Positions 55,000-64,000 of a DNA stretch of 64,000 nt are shown here, in pieces. Each line of letters opens with the position of its first letter. Position 1 is the stretch's first letter. This DNA comes from an uncultured Pelagibacteraceae bacterium (GTDB taxonomy: Bacteria; Pseudomonadota; Alphaproteobacteria; Pelagibacterales; Pelagibacteraceae). Made by a program: the position numbers and the translations under genes. Below the pieces are notes generated by a model. The model was not told the DNA's origin and ran no database searches. It worked only from the letters and a program-made list of their open reading frames with translations. The DNA is taken from assembly GCA_902634485.1 (NCBI GenBank), contig CACPKA010000004.1, positions 1-64,000 of the forward strand, in the 5' to 3' direction.

Positions 55000-56007
55000 T
55001 TGAGAAATTCTTCCCCAAAAAAATTTAATTCAAATTTAAAATTTGTTTATTCAGACAACAACTCTGTAAGCGTTGTATTTCAAGATAATAATTTATTAAT
55101 GGGTGTAGTTGGAGAATTTAACTCAAACCTTAAAGAATTAGAAAAACTTACCAAAAGTAATATATATTTTAGAGGCAATTCAATAATAATTAGGAATAAT
55201 GATGGAAAAAATGAGATTATAAAAAACGCAATACAATTTTTATCTGAGCAATTTATAAATAATGGATCAATTGAAAAAAAAGATATAATTTCTTCTATAA
55301 ATAACTTTATGATACAAGAAAAAAATAACAAGTCTAAAGAAAATATTGAGTATATAATTAAAACTCCAAAAAAATCAGTTATACCTAGATCAGAAAGACA
55401 AAAAAAATATGTAAAAGCTTTAAGAGAAAGTGATATTATAATTTCAGCTGGACCTGCTGGAACAGGCAAAACTTTTTTAGCTGTAGCAGTTGCTCTTACA
55501 ATGTTATTAGAAAAAAAAATTGAAAGAATAATTTTATCAAGACCAGCTGTTGAAGCAGGAGAGCGATTAGGTTTTTTACCTGGCGATATGAAAGAAAAGG
55601 TAGATCCTTACTTAAGACCTTTGTATGATTCTTTATATGATCTTTTAGATTTTGAAAAAATTCAAAAGCGTATTGAAATTGGAGATATTGAAATTGCGCC
55701 AATAGCTTTTATGAGAGGAAGAACTTTAAAAAATTCTTTTGCAATTTTGGATGAAGCACAAAATGCAACAGATACTCAGATAAAAATGTTTTTAACAAGA
55801 ATAGGCGAAAATTCTAAAATTGTAATAAATGGAGATCCATCACAAATTGATTTACCAAATAAAAGTAATTCAGGACTAAATAGATCAAAAAAATTATTAG
55901 GACATTTGAAAGAAATTTCAGTTGTAGATTTTAATCATAATGATGTAGTGAGACATCCCTTAGTTTCTAAAATTGTAAAGGCTTATTCTGATCAAAACAA
56001 TGAATAA
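55000..56007 (+). CDS. PhoH-family ATPase
   Basis: 335 residues. N-terminal KH-like segment (LLMGVVGEFNSNLKELEKLT, then IYFRGNSIIIR), then a PhoH/RecD-like ATPase with Walker A AGPAGTGKT near residue 151, LSRPAVEAGERLGFLPGD, Walker B FAILDEAQNAT and VINGDPSQIDLP. The predicted start is TTG two bases after miaB; the first ATG would remove the N-terminal strand. In alphaproteobacteria the order miaB-phoH-ybeY-lnt is standard, linking it to RNA processing. Overlaps ybeY by eight bases. Confidence 0.94.
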   Translation: MRNSSPKKFNSNLKFVYSDNNSVSVVFQDNNLLMGVVGEFNSNLKELEKLTKSNIYFRGNSIIIRNNDGKNEIIKNAIQFLSEQFINNGSIEKKDIISSINNFMIQEKNNKSKENIEYIIKTPKKSVIPRSERQKKYVKALRESDIIISAGPAGTGKTFLAVAVALTMLLEKKIERIILSRPAVEAGERLGFLPGDMKEKVDPYLRPLYDSLYDLLDFEKIQKRIEIGDIEIAPIAFMRGRTLKNSFAILDEAQNATDTQIKMFLTRIGENSKIVINGDPSQIDLPNKSNSGLNRSKKLLGHLKEISVVDFNHNDVVRHPLVSKIVKAYSDQNNE

Positions 56008-56452
56008 AATAGAGGTTGTTTTGGACTATAGCCTTTGGAAAAAAAAAATTAAAAATCCAAAAAATTATTTTAAAAAAAAAATTTTAAAAATAAATAACTT
56101 AAAGCATTTTAAAGAAAAATCTAAGAATTTTACTATTTTTCTAACTAATAGTAAAAAAATGAAAGATTTAAATAAAAAATTTAGAAACAAAAATAAAACC
56201 ACGGATGTTCTTTCTTTCCCATTCGATAAAAAAAAAAAATATAAACATAATATATATCTGGGAGATATAGCAATTAGTTATGATATAATTAAAAAAAGAT
56301 CTAAAACATCAGATTTTTTTTTAGAATTTGATAAAATGTGGATTCATGGATATTTGCATTTACTAGGTCATGATCATAAAAAAGATAAAGACTATAAAAA
56401 AATGCAAAAATTAGAGAAATTAACATTAAATACTTTTTATAAAAAAAATTGA
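56000..56452 (+). CDS. ybeY: Endoribonuclease YbeY
   Basis: Metal-dependent RNase needed for 16S rRNA 3' maturation and ribosome quality control. 150 residues. The zinc site HGYLHLLGHDHKKD supplies the three histidines; KNKTTDVLSFPF and IYLGDIAIS are conserved. The Lys-rich N-terminus reflects AT bias. It lies between phoH-like and lnt, the classical context, where many species also carry a corC gene (absent here). Confidence 0.96.
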   Translation: MNKIEVVLDYSLWKKKIKNPKNYFKKKILKINNLKHFKEKSKNFTIFLTNSKKMKDLNKKFRNKNKTTDVLSFPFDKKKKYKHNIYLGDIAISYDIIKKRSKTSDFFLEFDKMWIHGYLHLLGHDHKKDKDYKKMQKLEKLTLNTFYKKN

Positions 56453-57990
56453 TTAAAAAAAAATATCAAAAATTATATTTTTATTTATTTCCTATTTTTT
56501 TAGGAATTATAACTTCATTTAGTTTGCCACCTTATAATTATGTAATAATAAATTTTTTGACTTTTCCTTTATTATTGAATTTTTTATTAGAAAATAAAAA
56601 TAAATCTTTAAGTTTAAAATTTTTTATTGGATGGCTATTTGGTGTTGGGTATTTTTTTTCTAATACGTATTGGATAGTATTTTCGCTAACATTTGAAGAA
56701 ATTTTTAAACCACTTATACCATTTGCATTAATATTAATTCCTTCTTTTTTAGCTTTATTTTATGGTCTTGCAACTTTATTAATTTTAAGTTTAAAAATAG
56801 AAAAAAATTTATCTTCTATACTAATTTTTTCTTTAATATTTTCTTTAATAGAGTTTTTTAGAGGATTTATACTTGGTGGTTTTCCTTGGAACTTAATAGT
56901 ATATAGTTGGACAAATTATACATATTTTATTCAATCTCTTTCACTTATTGGAACATATACCTTTAATCTTTTGTCAATAAGTATTTTTTTATTACCATTT
57001 GTTCTACTTTTAAATAAAAATTTAAAATATAAATTAAAAACATTTTTTATTTTAATAATAATTTTATTAACAAATTATTTTTATGGTTACCAAAAAATAA
57101 AAAACAATGTAAACCTATACTCAAAAATAGAAAACTTTAAGATAAAGATTATTTCGCCAAAAATTTCAATTGAAAGATTTTTTCAATCTAATAACGAAGA
57201 AGAAATAATTAATGAAATAATTAAGTTAAGCAATCCAAATATTTTAGATAAAACTATTTTTATTTTTCCAGAAGGTGCTCTCGCAGGTATTAGTTTAAAT
57301 CAATTAAAAAATTTTAAAAAAATATTTTCAAAAAATTTTTCTGAAAATCATATTATTATAATGGGAATAAATACTGAAAAAAAAATAAATAACTTAAAAA
57401 AAACTTATAATTCAATGGTTGTTTTGGATAATAATTTAAATCTAATTAATGAATACAATAAAATAAAACTTGTTCCATTTGGTGAATTTTTACCTTTCGA
57501 AAACTTTTTTAAAAAAATTGGTTTTAAAAAAGTTAGTTATGGTTATGAGTCATTTAGTCCAGGATCTGAGAGAAAATTAATTTCTATAAAGGATACAAAA
57601 TTTAATTTTATACCATTAATTTGCTATGAAATTATATATTCTGGAAATATTAACCCAAATTTAGATGAGACTAATTTTATAATTAACATTTCAGAAGATG
57701 GTTGGTTCGGTAATACTATTGGACCTCATCAACATTTTTCTCATTCTATTTTTAGAGCTGTAGAAGAAGGAAAAAATATAATAAGAGCATCAAATAATGG
57801 AATTTCTGCTTATATTGACAGTAATGGACTAATAATTTCTAAATTAAAGTCAACTAATAAGGGAGTAATAGAGATAAATAATTATAAAAACACAAAAAAT
57901 ACTTTTTTTTCAAAGTTTGGTAATAAGATCTTCTTTTATTTTCTATTATTTTATATTACTTTGATTTTTTTTTTAAAAAAAAGGAGATAA
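56449..57990 (+). CDS. lnt: Apolipoprotein N-acyltransferase
   Basis: Membrane enzyme adding the third acyl chain to lipoproteins. 513 residues: about six N-terminal helices ([40 protein letters not shown]), then the periplasmic nitrilase domain with the Glu-Lys-Cys triad in [21 protein letters not shown] and PLICYEII, and a final helix. Start is TTG in a TTGA overlap with the ybeY stop. It ends two bases before metK and carries the SD-like AGGAG of metK at its 3' end. Confidence 0.95.
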   Translation: MIKKKYQKLYFYLFPIFLGIITSFSLPPYNYVIINFLTFPLLLNFLLENKNKSLSLKFFIGWLFGVGYFFSNTYWIVFSLTFEEIFKPLIPFALILIPSFLALFYGLATLLILSLKIEKNLSSILIFSLIFSLIEFFRGFILGGFPWNLIVYSWTNYTYFIQSLSLIGTYTFNLLSISIFLLPFVLLLNKNLKYKLKTFFILIIILLTNYFYGYQKIKNNVNLYSKIENFKIKIISPKISIERFFQSNNEEEIINEIIKLSNPNILDKTIFIFPEGALAGISLNQLKNFKKIFSKNFSENHIIIMGINTEKKINNLKKTYNSMVVLDNNLNLINEYNKIKLVPFGEFLPFENFFKKIGFKKVSYGYESFSPGSERKLISIKDTKFNFIPLICYEIIYSGNINPNLDETNFIINISEDGWFGNTIGPHQHFSHSIFRAVEEGKNIIRASNNGISAYIDSNGLIISKLKSTNKGVIEINNYKNTKNTFFSKFGNKIFFYFLLFYITLIFFLKKRR

Positions 57991-57991
57991 A

Positions 57992-59155
57992 ATGAAAAAA
58001 AATTTTTTATTCACAAGTGAATCAGTTTCAGAGGGACATCCAGATAAAGTTTGCGATAGAATTTCAGATATGGTTGTAGACTCTTACTTAGCAGGAGAAC
58101 CTCAATCTAGAGTAGCTTGCGAAACTTTGACAACAACTAATAAAGTTGTTTTAGCTGGTGAGGTAAGAGGACCAGAAATTAAAAAAGATGATTTAATTCA
58201 AAAAGTTAGAGAATGTATAAAAGATATTGGTTATGACCAAGAAGGATTTACTTGGAAAGATGCTACAAAAATAGAAAGCCATCTTCATTCACAATCTACT
58301 GATATAGCTATGGGGGTAGATTCTTCTGGAAATAAAGATGAAGGAGCAGGAGATCAAGGAATAATGTTTGGCTATGCATGCAATGAAACAGATGTATTAA
58401 TGCCAGCTCCAATACATTACTCACATAAAATTTTAAGACTTATGGCAGAAGATAGAAAATCAGGTAAGTTAAAAAATATTGAACCAGACTCAAAAAGTCA
58501 AATTACTATAGAATATAAAGACGGAAAACCTGCGCATGTAAAATCAGTAGTTATTTCAACCCAACATTCAGCAGATGTTAACCAATCTCAAGTAAGAGAA
58601 TTAGTAAAACCATATATAGAAAGATCTATTCCTAAGAATCTTATAAATGGATTAGATGAAAGTGAAATCTATGTAAATCCAACAGGTAATTTCGTAATTG
58701 GTGGGCCAGATGGTGATAGTGGTTTAACAGGAAGAAAAATAATTGTAGATACTTATGGAGGTGCTGCGCCGCATGGAGGAGGAGCATTTTCAGGAAAAGA
58801 TCCTACAAAAGTTGACAGATCAGCAGCATATGCTTCGAGGTACTTAGCAAAAAATGTTGTAGCATCTAAAATTGCAGATAAGTGTTTAATACAACTTGCT
58901 TATGCAATTGGTGTATCAAAACCTTTATCAATTTATGTTGATCTTTTTGATAACGATGAAGAAAAAAATAGACATGTTGAAAAATTGATTAATGAAAATT
59001 TTGATTTAAGCCCAAGAGGAATAAGAGAAATGTTAGGTTTAAATAAACCAATATATGAAAAAACAGCTGCATATGGACACTTTGGAAGAGATGTTGGTTC
59101 TGATGGCTCTTTTTCATGGGAAAAGACTGATAAATCTGGGGTTTTTACTAAGTAA
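57992..59155 (+). CDS. metK: S-adenosylmethionine synthetase
   Basis: Makes SAM from methionine and ATP. 387 residues. All signature segments are present: [36 protein letters not shown], and the glycine-rich [22 protein letters not shown]. The ribosome site AGGAGATAA lies in the end of lnt, so metK is cotranscribed. There is no gap for a SAM riboswitch upstream. It is followed by a terminator hairpin. Confidence 0.99.
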   Translation: MKKNFLFTSESVSEGHPDKVCDRISDMVVDSYLAGEPQSRVACETLTTTNKVVLAGEVRGPEIKKDDLIQKVRECIKDIGYDQEGFTWKDATKIESHLHSQSTDIAMGVDSSGNKDEGAGDQGIMFGYACNETDVLMPAPIHYSHKILRLMAEDRKSGKLKNIEPDSKSQITIEYKDGKPAHVKSVVISTQHSADVNQSQVRELVKPYIERSIPKNLINGLDESEIYVNPTGNFVIGGPDGDSGLTGRKIIVDTYGGAAPHGGGAFSGKDPTKVDRSAAYASRYLAKNVVASKIADKCLIQLAYAIGVSKPLSIYVDLFDNDEEKNRHVEKLINENFDLSPRGIREMLGLNKPIYEKTAAYGHFGRDVGSDGSFSWEKTDKSGVFTK

Positions 59156-59161
59156 ATAAAG

Positions 59162-59189
59162 TTGAATATTTAAAAAAAATACCTATATT
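59162..59189 (+). promoter_or_regulatory. Candidate sigma-70 promoter in the metK-nusA gap
   Basis: TTGAAT (59162-59167), 16-base spacer, TATATT (59184-59189). The predicted start near 59196 would put the strong hairpin at 59213 in the leader of the nusA message. In AT-rich DNA such matches occur by chance, so confidence is low. Confidence 0.4.
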
Positions 59190-59212
59190 TCAAGTACATT
59201 GTTGAAATTTCA

Positions 59213-59238
59213 AAATGGGCCTCGGCCCATTTTTTTTT
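59213..59238 (+). terminator. Intrinsic terminator between metK and nusA
   Basis: AAATGGGC - CTCG - GCCCATTT, an exact 8-base-pair stem, followed by a run of T's. It ends the lnt-metK transcript, or acts as an attenuator in the nusA leader, because the ATG of nusA is only 17 bases after the T run. Confidence 0.9.
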
Positions 59239-59254
59239 GGAAAAAACAAAAATT

Positions 59255-60808
59255 ATGTTGAACAGAAGAGCGGACAAATTAGAACTATTAAGAATTGCAG
59301 AAGCAGTAGCTTTAGAAAAATCTATAGATAAAGAGCTAATTATCAATTCCATGGAAACAGGTATAGCAAAAGCAGCTAAATCAAAATTTGGTCAGGATAA
59401 TGAGATAAAAGTTCAAATAGATAGAAAAAGTGGGGATATTGAAATTTTTAGAAAATTAATTGTAGTGGAAAAACCAGAAAATTTAAATACGGAAATCAGT
59501 TTGAAAGATGCTCATAATTTAAGCAAAAATAACTTAGATAAAAAAATTGGTGATGAAATTTTACAAGTTTTGCCCTCTTTTGATTTTGGAAGAATTGCAG
59601 CTCAAACAGCTAAACAGGTAATTAGTTTTAATGTTAGAGAGGCTGAAAGAGAAAGGCAGTTTAATGATTTTATTGACAAGAAAGATACAATATTAAGTGG
59701 AATAATTAAAAGATTAGAATTTGGTAATGTTATTGTAGATTTAGGAAAAGCAGAAGCGATAATTCAAAAAAATGAATTAATACCTAGAGAAAATATAAAA
59801 ACAGGAGATAGAATAAAAGCTTATTGCAGTGATGTTAGAAGAGAGACACGCGGACAACAAATATTTTTATCAAGAGCACACCCAAAGTTTATGGAAAAAC
59901 TTTTTATTCAAGAAGTTCCAGAAATTTATGATGGTTTAATAGAAATTAAGTCTGCTTCAAGAGACCCCGGGAGCAGAGCAAAAATTTGTGTAAAAGCAAT
60001 CGATACTTCTTTGGATCCTGTTGGAGCTTGTGTTGGTATGAGAGGTAGTAGAGTGCAAGCTGTGGTAAATGAACTACAAGGGGAAAAAATTGATATTGTA
60101 AATTGGTCTGAAGATCCAGGTATATTAGTGTCAAATGCACTTTCTCCTGCAGAGATACAAAGAGTAAATGTAGATAATGATGCAAAAAAACTTGATGTCA
60201 TTTTAAGTGAAGAAAATTTAAGTAAAGCCATAGGTAGAAGAGGTCAAAATGTTAGGTTAGCTACAAAATTGATTAATTATGAAATCAACATTATGACTGA
60301 CCAGGAAGACTCTGAGAAAAGACAACTAGAATTTAAAGAAAAAACTGAAAATTTTGTAAAAAATTTAGAACTAGATGAAACATTAGGCCAACTATTAGTT
60401 GCTGAGGGATTTTCATCTATAGATGATATAAAAGATTCAAATGCAGAGACTTTATCAAAAATAGAAGGTATAGAGGAGGACACTGCCAAAGAGTTGATTG
60501 AAAGAGCAAAAGAGTTTCACTTAAAAGATCAAGAGGAAATATCTAATAGAATTAAAGATTTAGGATTAGAAGAAGAGCTAATTACACATAAAGGTCTTAC
60601 TCCAGGAATGTTGGTGACCCTTGGAGAGCAGAATATTTTAAAACTTTCTGATTTTGCAGATTTAGCTTCAGATGAATTAACGGGTAGTTTTGATATTGTT
60701 AAAGGTGAACGTATAAAAATCAAAGGATATTTAGAGGATTTTGCCTTGTCAAAAAATGAAGCAGATGAATTAATTATGTCAGCAAGAAATAAAATTTATA
60801 AAGATTGA
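59255..60808 (+). CDS. nusA: Transcription elongation/termination factor NusA
   Basis: RNA polymerase-associated factor controlling pausing, termination and antitermination. 517 residues: N-terminal RNAP-binding domain (ELLRIAEAVALEKSID), S1 domain (TILSGIIKRLEFGNVIVDLGKAEAII), two KH domains (GACVGMRGSRVQAVVNELQGEKIDIV; LSKAIGRRGQNVRLATKL) and C-terminal acidic helix-hairpin-helix repeats. I use ATG 59255; the ORF-track TTG at 59237 lies in the terminator T run. rimP, normally directly upstream, is absent. Confidence 0.97.
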   Translation: MLNRRADKLELLRIAEAVALEKSIDKELIINSMETGIAKAAKSKFGQDNEIKVQIDRKSGDIEIFRKLIVVEKPENLNTEISLKDAHNLSKNNLDKKIGDEILQVLPSFDFGRIAAQTAKQVISFNVREAERERQFNDFIDKKDTILSGIIKRLEFGNVIVDLGKAEAIIQKNELIPRENIKTGDRIKAYCSDVRRETRGQQIFLSRAHPKFMEKLFIQEVPEIYDGLIEIKSASRDPGSRAKICVKAIDTSLDPVGACVGMRGSRVQAVVNELQGEKIDIVNWSEDPGILVSNALSPAEIQRVNVDNDAKKLDVILSEENLSKAIGRRGQNVRLATKLINYEINIMTDQEDSEKRQLEFKEKTENFVKNLELDETLGQLLVAEGFSSIDDIKDSNAETLSKIEGIEEDTAKELIERAKEFHLKDQEEISNRIKDLGLEEELITHKGLTPGMLVTLGEQNILKLSDFADLASDELTGSFDIVKGERIKIKGYLEDFALSKNEADELIMSARNKIYKD

Positions 60809-60818
60809 GTAATGAAAT

Positions 60819-63050
60819 ATGGAAAAGAAAAAAACAAAATTAACTATTTCTGGAAATCCAAGAAAAACTATAGATAATATTGATTTATCAAAATTACAAA
60901 ATAAAAAATCAGTAGTAATTGAGAAAAAGCCAAATAGATTCGCAAATAATAATCTTTCTAGGAAAACTTCCTCTTTTAAACCTAGAATAAGACAAAATGA
61001 TTCAATAAATAAAAATATTTTAGATAAAAAACCTCATAAGAATTTTAGACAATCCCAACAAACAACAAATGATTATGAAAAACGAAAACTTGCTGAGCAG
61101 AGAGCAACTAAAAGGTTAAAAGGAGGATTATCAAATAAAGATTCTAAAGGCAAAACTGGCTCGAAAAGAAGAGAATTAAAATTAACTTTATCAAGAGCTT
61201 TAAATGATGAAATTGAAACAAGAACTAGAAGTTTAGCTTCTTTAAAAAGAGCAAAAAAAAAAGAAAATAGAGATCAAAATAAAAATGATGTTAAAGAAAC
61301 TTTTAAGCCAGTTAAAAGAGATGTAAATATACCTGAGGCAATAACTGTTAGAGAGCTTGCAAATAGAATGGCAGAACAATCTAGCAATGTAATAAAATAT
61401 TTATTAGGAATGGGAGTTACTGTAACAATAAATCAGGCTTTAGCTGCTGATACAGCTGAATACTTGGTAAAAGAATTTGGACATAATCCTATTAGAGAAA
61501 CTAAAGCAGAAGAAATTGTTAAGAAAATTAAAGAAACAAAGTCAGAAAATTTATTAAATAGAGCACCGATCGTAACTGTTATGGGGCATGTTGATCATGG
61601 AAAGACTTCTTTATTGGATGCTTTAAGAAATACAAGTGTTATATCTGGGGAATTTGGAGGAATAACTCAACATATAGGTGCATACCAAATAGAATATAAT
61701 TCTAATAAAATTACTTTTATTGATACACCAGGTCATGCCGCATTTACAGAAATGAGGGCTAGAGGCTCGAAACTTACGGATATAGTTGTATTAGTAGTTG
61801 CAGCGGATGATGGTGTTAAACCTCAAACTATAGAGTCTATTAGACATGCTAAAGCAGCAAATGTTCCAATAGTAGTTGCAATAAATAAATGTGATTTACC
61901 TGAAGCAGATCCACAAAAAATAAAGAATCAACTTTTAGAACATGAATTAATAGCAGAAGAACTTTCCGGGGATATTTTAATGGTAGAGATTTCAACAAAA
62001 ACTAAGAAAAATATAGATAAATTAATAGAATCTATAATTCTTCAAGCAGAAATTTTAGATCTAAAGACAGATTATAAAACAAAAGCAAATGGAGTTGTTT
62101 TAGAGTCTAAGATTGACATAGGAAGGGGTCCAATAGTAAATGTAATAGTGACCTCAGGAACATTAAATAAAGGTGACTATTTTGTTAGTGGCCTTAAATG
62201 GGGTAAAGTTAGAGCTTTAATAAATGATTTAGGAAAAAATATTGAAAATGCATTACCAGCATCTCCAGTGGAAATATTAGGCATTAATGGAGCAGCTAAA
62301 GCTGGTGATGATTTCATTGTTTTTGAAAATGAAAAAGAAGCAAAACTACTTTGCGAAACTAGAATCCAAGAAGCGAAAAATAAAAAAAATCCTTTAACAT
62401 TTGCTACCCAAGAATCTGCTTTCAAAGACAAGGCTAATGAAGAGCTTAATATTATTGTCAAATCAGACGTTCATGGTTCTTCTGAGGCTATAAAAAATGC
62501 AATAAATCAAATCAAACATGATGAAGTAAAACCAAAAATAATTTTAGCAGACATAGGAATGGTTACAGAAACAGATATTTCTTTAGCAAAAGCCTCAAAT
62601 GCAGTTTTGATTGCATTTAATGTAAAGCCCAGCAAGGAAGCAAAAAAAAAAGCAGAACAAGAAAAAATTACTATTTCTAACTATAATATTATTTATGAAG
62701 TAATAGATTTTGTTAAGAATAAAATGTCTAAATTGCTAACTCCTGATATTGAGGAAAAAGTAATAGGAACTGCAGAAATTCTTGAAATATTTAAAGTATC
62801 TAAAGTTGGAAAAGTTGCAGGATCTAAAGTTATAGATGGGGAAATAAAAAATGACTTTAATGCAAGAATTATAAGGGATGGCAATATTGTTTATAATGGC
62901 AAAATTGGATCAATTTTTAGAGAAAAAAATCAAGCTAAACAAGTTGGTGCAGGTTTAGAATGTGGAATAACTCTTAAGGATTTTAACGATTATAAAGAAA
63001 AAGATATAATAGAAGTTTTTAATTCAACATCTACCGAAAGAACTATATGA
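60819..63050 (+). CDS. infB: Translation initiation factor IF-2
   Basis: GTPase placing initiator tRNA on the ribosome. 743 residues: a Lys/Arg-rich unstructured N-terminus, the IF2N domain (ITVRELANRMAEQSSNVIKYLLGMG), GTPase with G1 VMGHVDHGKTS near residue 256, DTPGHAAF and NKCDLPEAD, followed by domains II-IV. It starts 10 bases after nusA without the usual small ylxR gene. Overlaps rbfA by four bases. Confidence 0.98.
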   Translation: MEKKKTKLTISGNPRKTIDNIDLSKLQNKKSVVIEKKPNRFANNNLSRKTSSFKPRIRQNDSINKNILDKKPHKNFRQSQQTTNDYEKRKLAEQRATKRLKGGLSNKDSKGKTGSKRRELKLTLSRALNDEIETRTRSLASLKRAKKKENRDQNKNDVKETFKPVKRDVNIPEAITVRELANRMAEQSSNVIKYLLGMGVTVTINQALAADTAEYLVKEFGHNPIRETKAEEIVKKIKETKSENLLNRAPIVTVMGHVDHGKTSLLDALRNTSVISGEFGGITQHIGAYQIEYNSNKITFIDTPGHAAFTEMRARGSKLTDIVVLVVAADDGVKPQTIESIRHAKAANVPIVVAINKCDLPEADPQKIKNQLLEHELIAEELSGDILMVEISTKTKKNIDKLIESIILQAEILDLKTDYKTKANGVVLESKIDIGRGPIVNVIVTSGTLNKGDYFVSGLKWGKVRALINDLGKNIENALPASPVEILGINGAAKAGDDFIVFENEKEAKLLCETRIQEAKNKKNPLTFATQESAFKDKANEELNIIVKSDVHGSSEAIKNAINQIKHDEVKPKIILADIGMVTETDISLAKASNAVLIAFNVKPSKEAKKKAEQEKITISNYNIIYEVIDFVKNKMSKLLTPDIEEKVIGTAEILEIFKVSKVGKVAGSKVIDGEIKNDFNARIIRDGNIVYNGKIGSIFREKNQAKQVGAGLECGITLKDFNDYKEKDIIEVFNSTSTERTI

Positions 63051-63418
63051 ATTCAAATAAATTAGGAAAACCAATAACCCAAAGACAGTTAAGAGTTGGA
63101 GAAATGATTAAACAATCTTTAGGTATGATTTTTTTAAAAAATGAAGCAAAAGTACCAAATTTAGAAACAAACAAAATTACAGTTACAGAGGTAAAAATGA
63201 GTCAGGATTTAAAAATAGCAAAAGCATTTGTTCTTCCTTTAGGAGGTGAAAACGCAGATGAAACTGTAAGTGTTTTAAAACAATTTTCTTTTTTAATAAG
63301 AAAAGTTTTATCAAAGAAAATTACTATAAAGTTTTTGCCAAAAATACTTTTTGCTAAAGATGAGTCTTTTGAATACGCAGAGAAAATTGAAAGATTAATA
63401 AAACAAACAAATAAATAG
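63047..63418 (+). CDS. rbfA: Ribosome-binding factor A
   Basis: 30S assembly factor with a KH-like fold, needed for cold adaptation and 16S maturation. 123 residues: TQRQLRVGEMIKQSLGMIF, ITVTEVKMSQDLKIAKAFVLPLGG and KFLPKILFAKDESFEYAEKIERLI match. It lies between infB and rpsO; truB, which nearly always separates rbfA and rpsO in alphaproteobacteria, is absent (gap of seven bases). Confidence 0.95.
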   Translation: MNSNKLGKPITQRQLRVGEMIKQSLGMIFLKNEAKVPNLETNKITVTEVKMSQDLKIAKAFVLPLGGENADETVSVLKQFSFLIRKVLSKKITIKFLPKILFAKDESFEYAEKIERLIKQTNK

Positions 63419-63425
63419 GAAAAAA

Positions 63426-63674
63426 ATGAAGAAAAAAATAAAAGAATTATCAATAAATGATAAAGATACAGGTTCATCCGAGGTACAAGTAGGATTGTTA
63501 ACTGAGAAAATTGAAAATTTGTCTAAACATATAGGTAAATTTAAAAAAGATAAACATTCATCTGTAGGATTATTAAAAGCTGTAAATAGAAGAAAGAAAT
63601 TATTAAATTATCTTAAGAAAAACAAAATAGAATCTTATAAGAACGTAATAGAAAAATTAAATTTAAGGAAATAA
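63426..63674 (+). CDS. rpsO: Ribosomal protein S15
   Basis: 30S primary binding protein. 82 residues, about seven shorter than the usual 89 at the N-terminus, beginning MKKKIKELSINDKDTGSSEVQVGLLTEKIENLSKHI. The helix NRRKKLLNYLKKNKIESYKN and the ending IEKLNLRK are normal. It is followed immediately by pnp, the pairing known from E. coli where S15 regulates its own translation. No gap remains for a long leader. Confidence 0.97.
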   Translation: MKKKIKELSINDKDTGSSEVQVGLLTEKIENLSKHIGKFKKDKHSSVGLLKAVNRRKKLLNYLKKNKIESYKNVIEKLNLRK

Positions 63675-64000
63675 ATGTTTAAAATATATAAAAAAGAAAT
63701 AGAAATATCAGGAAAAAAAATTAGTCTAGAGACTGGAAAAATTGCTAGACAAGCAGATGGAGCAATAATTGCTACTTGTGGAGAAACAGTTGTAATGGCA
63801 ACTGTAGTTGGTGCAAAAAAAGTTAATCCAGATGTTGATTATTTTCCTTTACAAGTAAATTATCAAGAAAAATATTATGCTGCAGGTAAAATTCCTGGTG
63901 GTTATTTTAAAAGAGAGGCAAGACCTACAGAAAGCGAAACTTTAATATCAAGACTAATTGATAGACCAATTAGACCTTTATTTCCTGATGAATTTAGAAA
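63675..64000 (+). CDS. pnp: Polyribonucleotide nucleotidyltransferase, 5' part (cut by right edge)
   Basis: 3'-5' phosphorolytic exoribonuclease of the RNA degradosome. The window shows the first 108 codons: [40 protein letters not shown] and [33 protein letters not shown], the first RNase PH domain. The gene has not been listed in the ORF track because it runs off the edge. ATG is one base after the rpsO stop. Confidence 0.97.
   Translation, partial: MFKIYKKEIEISGKKISLETGKIARQADGAIIATCGETVVMATVVGAKKVNPDVDYFPLQVNYQEKYYAAGKIPGGYFKREARPTESETLISRLIDRPIRPLFPDEFR

Noticed and set aside
55080-55469. 129-residue minus-strand ORF in the phoH-like gene
   Set aside because: Antisense of a well-supported ATPase; Phe/Ile/Ser-rich translation typical of shadow frames.
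57960-57995. SAM riboswitch in front of metK
   Set aside because: Only one base separates lnt from metK, and the sequence there is coding plus a ribosome site; no room for an aptamer.
59237-59254. NusA start at 59237 as in the ORF track
   Set aside because: The TTG lies within the terminator T run and adds MEKTKI, not typical of NusA; ATG 59255 gives the normal N-terminus.
1-64000. CRISPR arrays, insertion sequences, integrases or prophage
   Set aside because: No spaced direct repeats, transposase or phage motifs seen in any listed ORF; all repeats found are short sites.

Overview
The window looks like a piece of a streamlined SAR11-type alphaproteobacterial chromosome (Candidatus Pelagibacter or a close relative). 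The evidence is a very AT-rich base composition, Lys/Asn/Ile-rich proteins, intergenic gaps that are mostly under 100 bases, many 1-4 base stop/start overlaps, and gene orders typical of alphaproteobacteria. About 66 protein genes are supported. I saw no tRNA, rRNA, CRISPR array, insertion sequence or prophage gene.

Layout. 1-2176: the 3' part of ftsK (running in from the left edge) and lolA. 2173-6052 (minus): an acetyltransferase, a HIT protein and hisBHAFE. 6107-8027: hslVU behind a heat-shock type promoter. 8010-13338: the origin-flanking cluster smr, Tim44-like gene, fxsA, secB, dnaQ, coaE, aroE, maf and PPSR kinase/phosphorylase. 13339-13627: a gene-free AT-rich gap with a perfect DnaA box and inverted repeats, the best oriC candidate. 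13628-17408: hemE, hemH, hemJ, rho. 17405-18959: a small opposite-strand insertion (amidotransferase and sulfotransferase). 19006-24567: mnmE, mnmG, rsmG, parA, parB, with two parS sites inside mnmG and rsmG. 24564-29214 (minus): holA, lptE, leuS and a DUF3576-type lipoprotein. 29424-30434: a highly expressed acidic porin with its own terminator.

30475-36686 is the most accessory part: a TPR-sulfotransferase, a ThiE-like protein, a YggS-type PLP protein, an L,D-transpeptidase-like protein without a signal peptide, an orphan winged-helix regulator, a 34-codon ArfA-like ribosome-rescue gene absent from the ORF track, two tandem 2-oxoglutarate oxygenase paralogs and a PfkB kinase. 36688-42022 (minus): nth, dapB, an unlisted 55-residue membrane protein, dnaJ, dnaK, grpE. 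42059-47564: rdgB, an LpoA-like protein, rsmI, a BON lipoprotein, maeB. 47615-57990: murJ, trpS, a Nfu-type protein, a glucosaminidase-like gene, a polysaccharide deacetylase, a short tsaB, fur, miaB, phoH-like, ybeY, lnt. 57992-64000: metK, then nusA, infB, rbfA, rpsO and the 5' end of pnp, a reduced version of the usual nusA-pnp operon.

Functional threads: chromosome replication and segregation (oriC, parABS, holA, dnaQ, ftsK), proteostasis (hslVU, grpE-dnaK-dnaJ, secB, arfA-like), with three promoter-like sites sharing one CTTGAA-N16-CCATNT layout, envelope biogenesis (lolA, lptE, lnt, murJ, lpoA-like, porin), haem and histidine biosynthesis, and translation/transcription factors. I did not find a clear new multi-gene system. 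The most rewarding items are the small unlisted genes, the parS/oriC sites, the shared heat-shock promoters, the palindrome carrying two divergent start codons, and the promoter/terminator leader before nusA.
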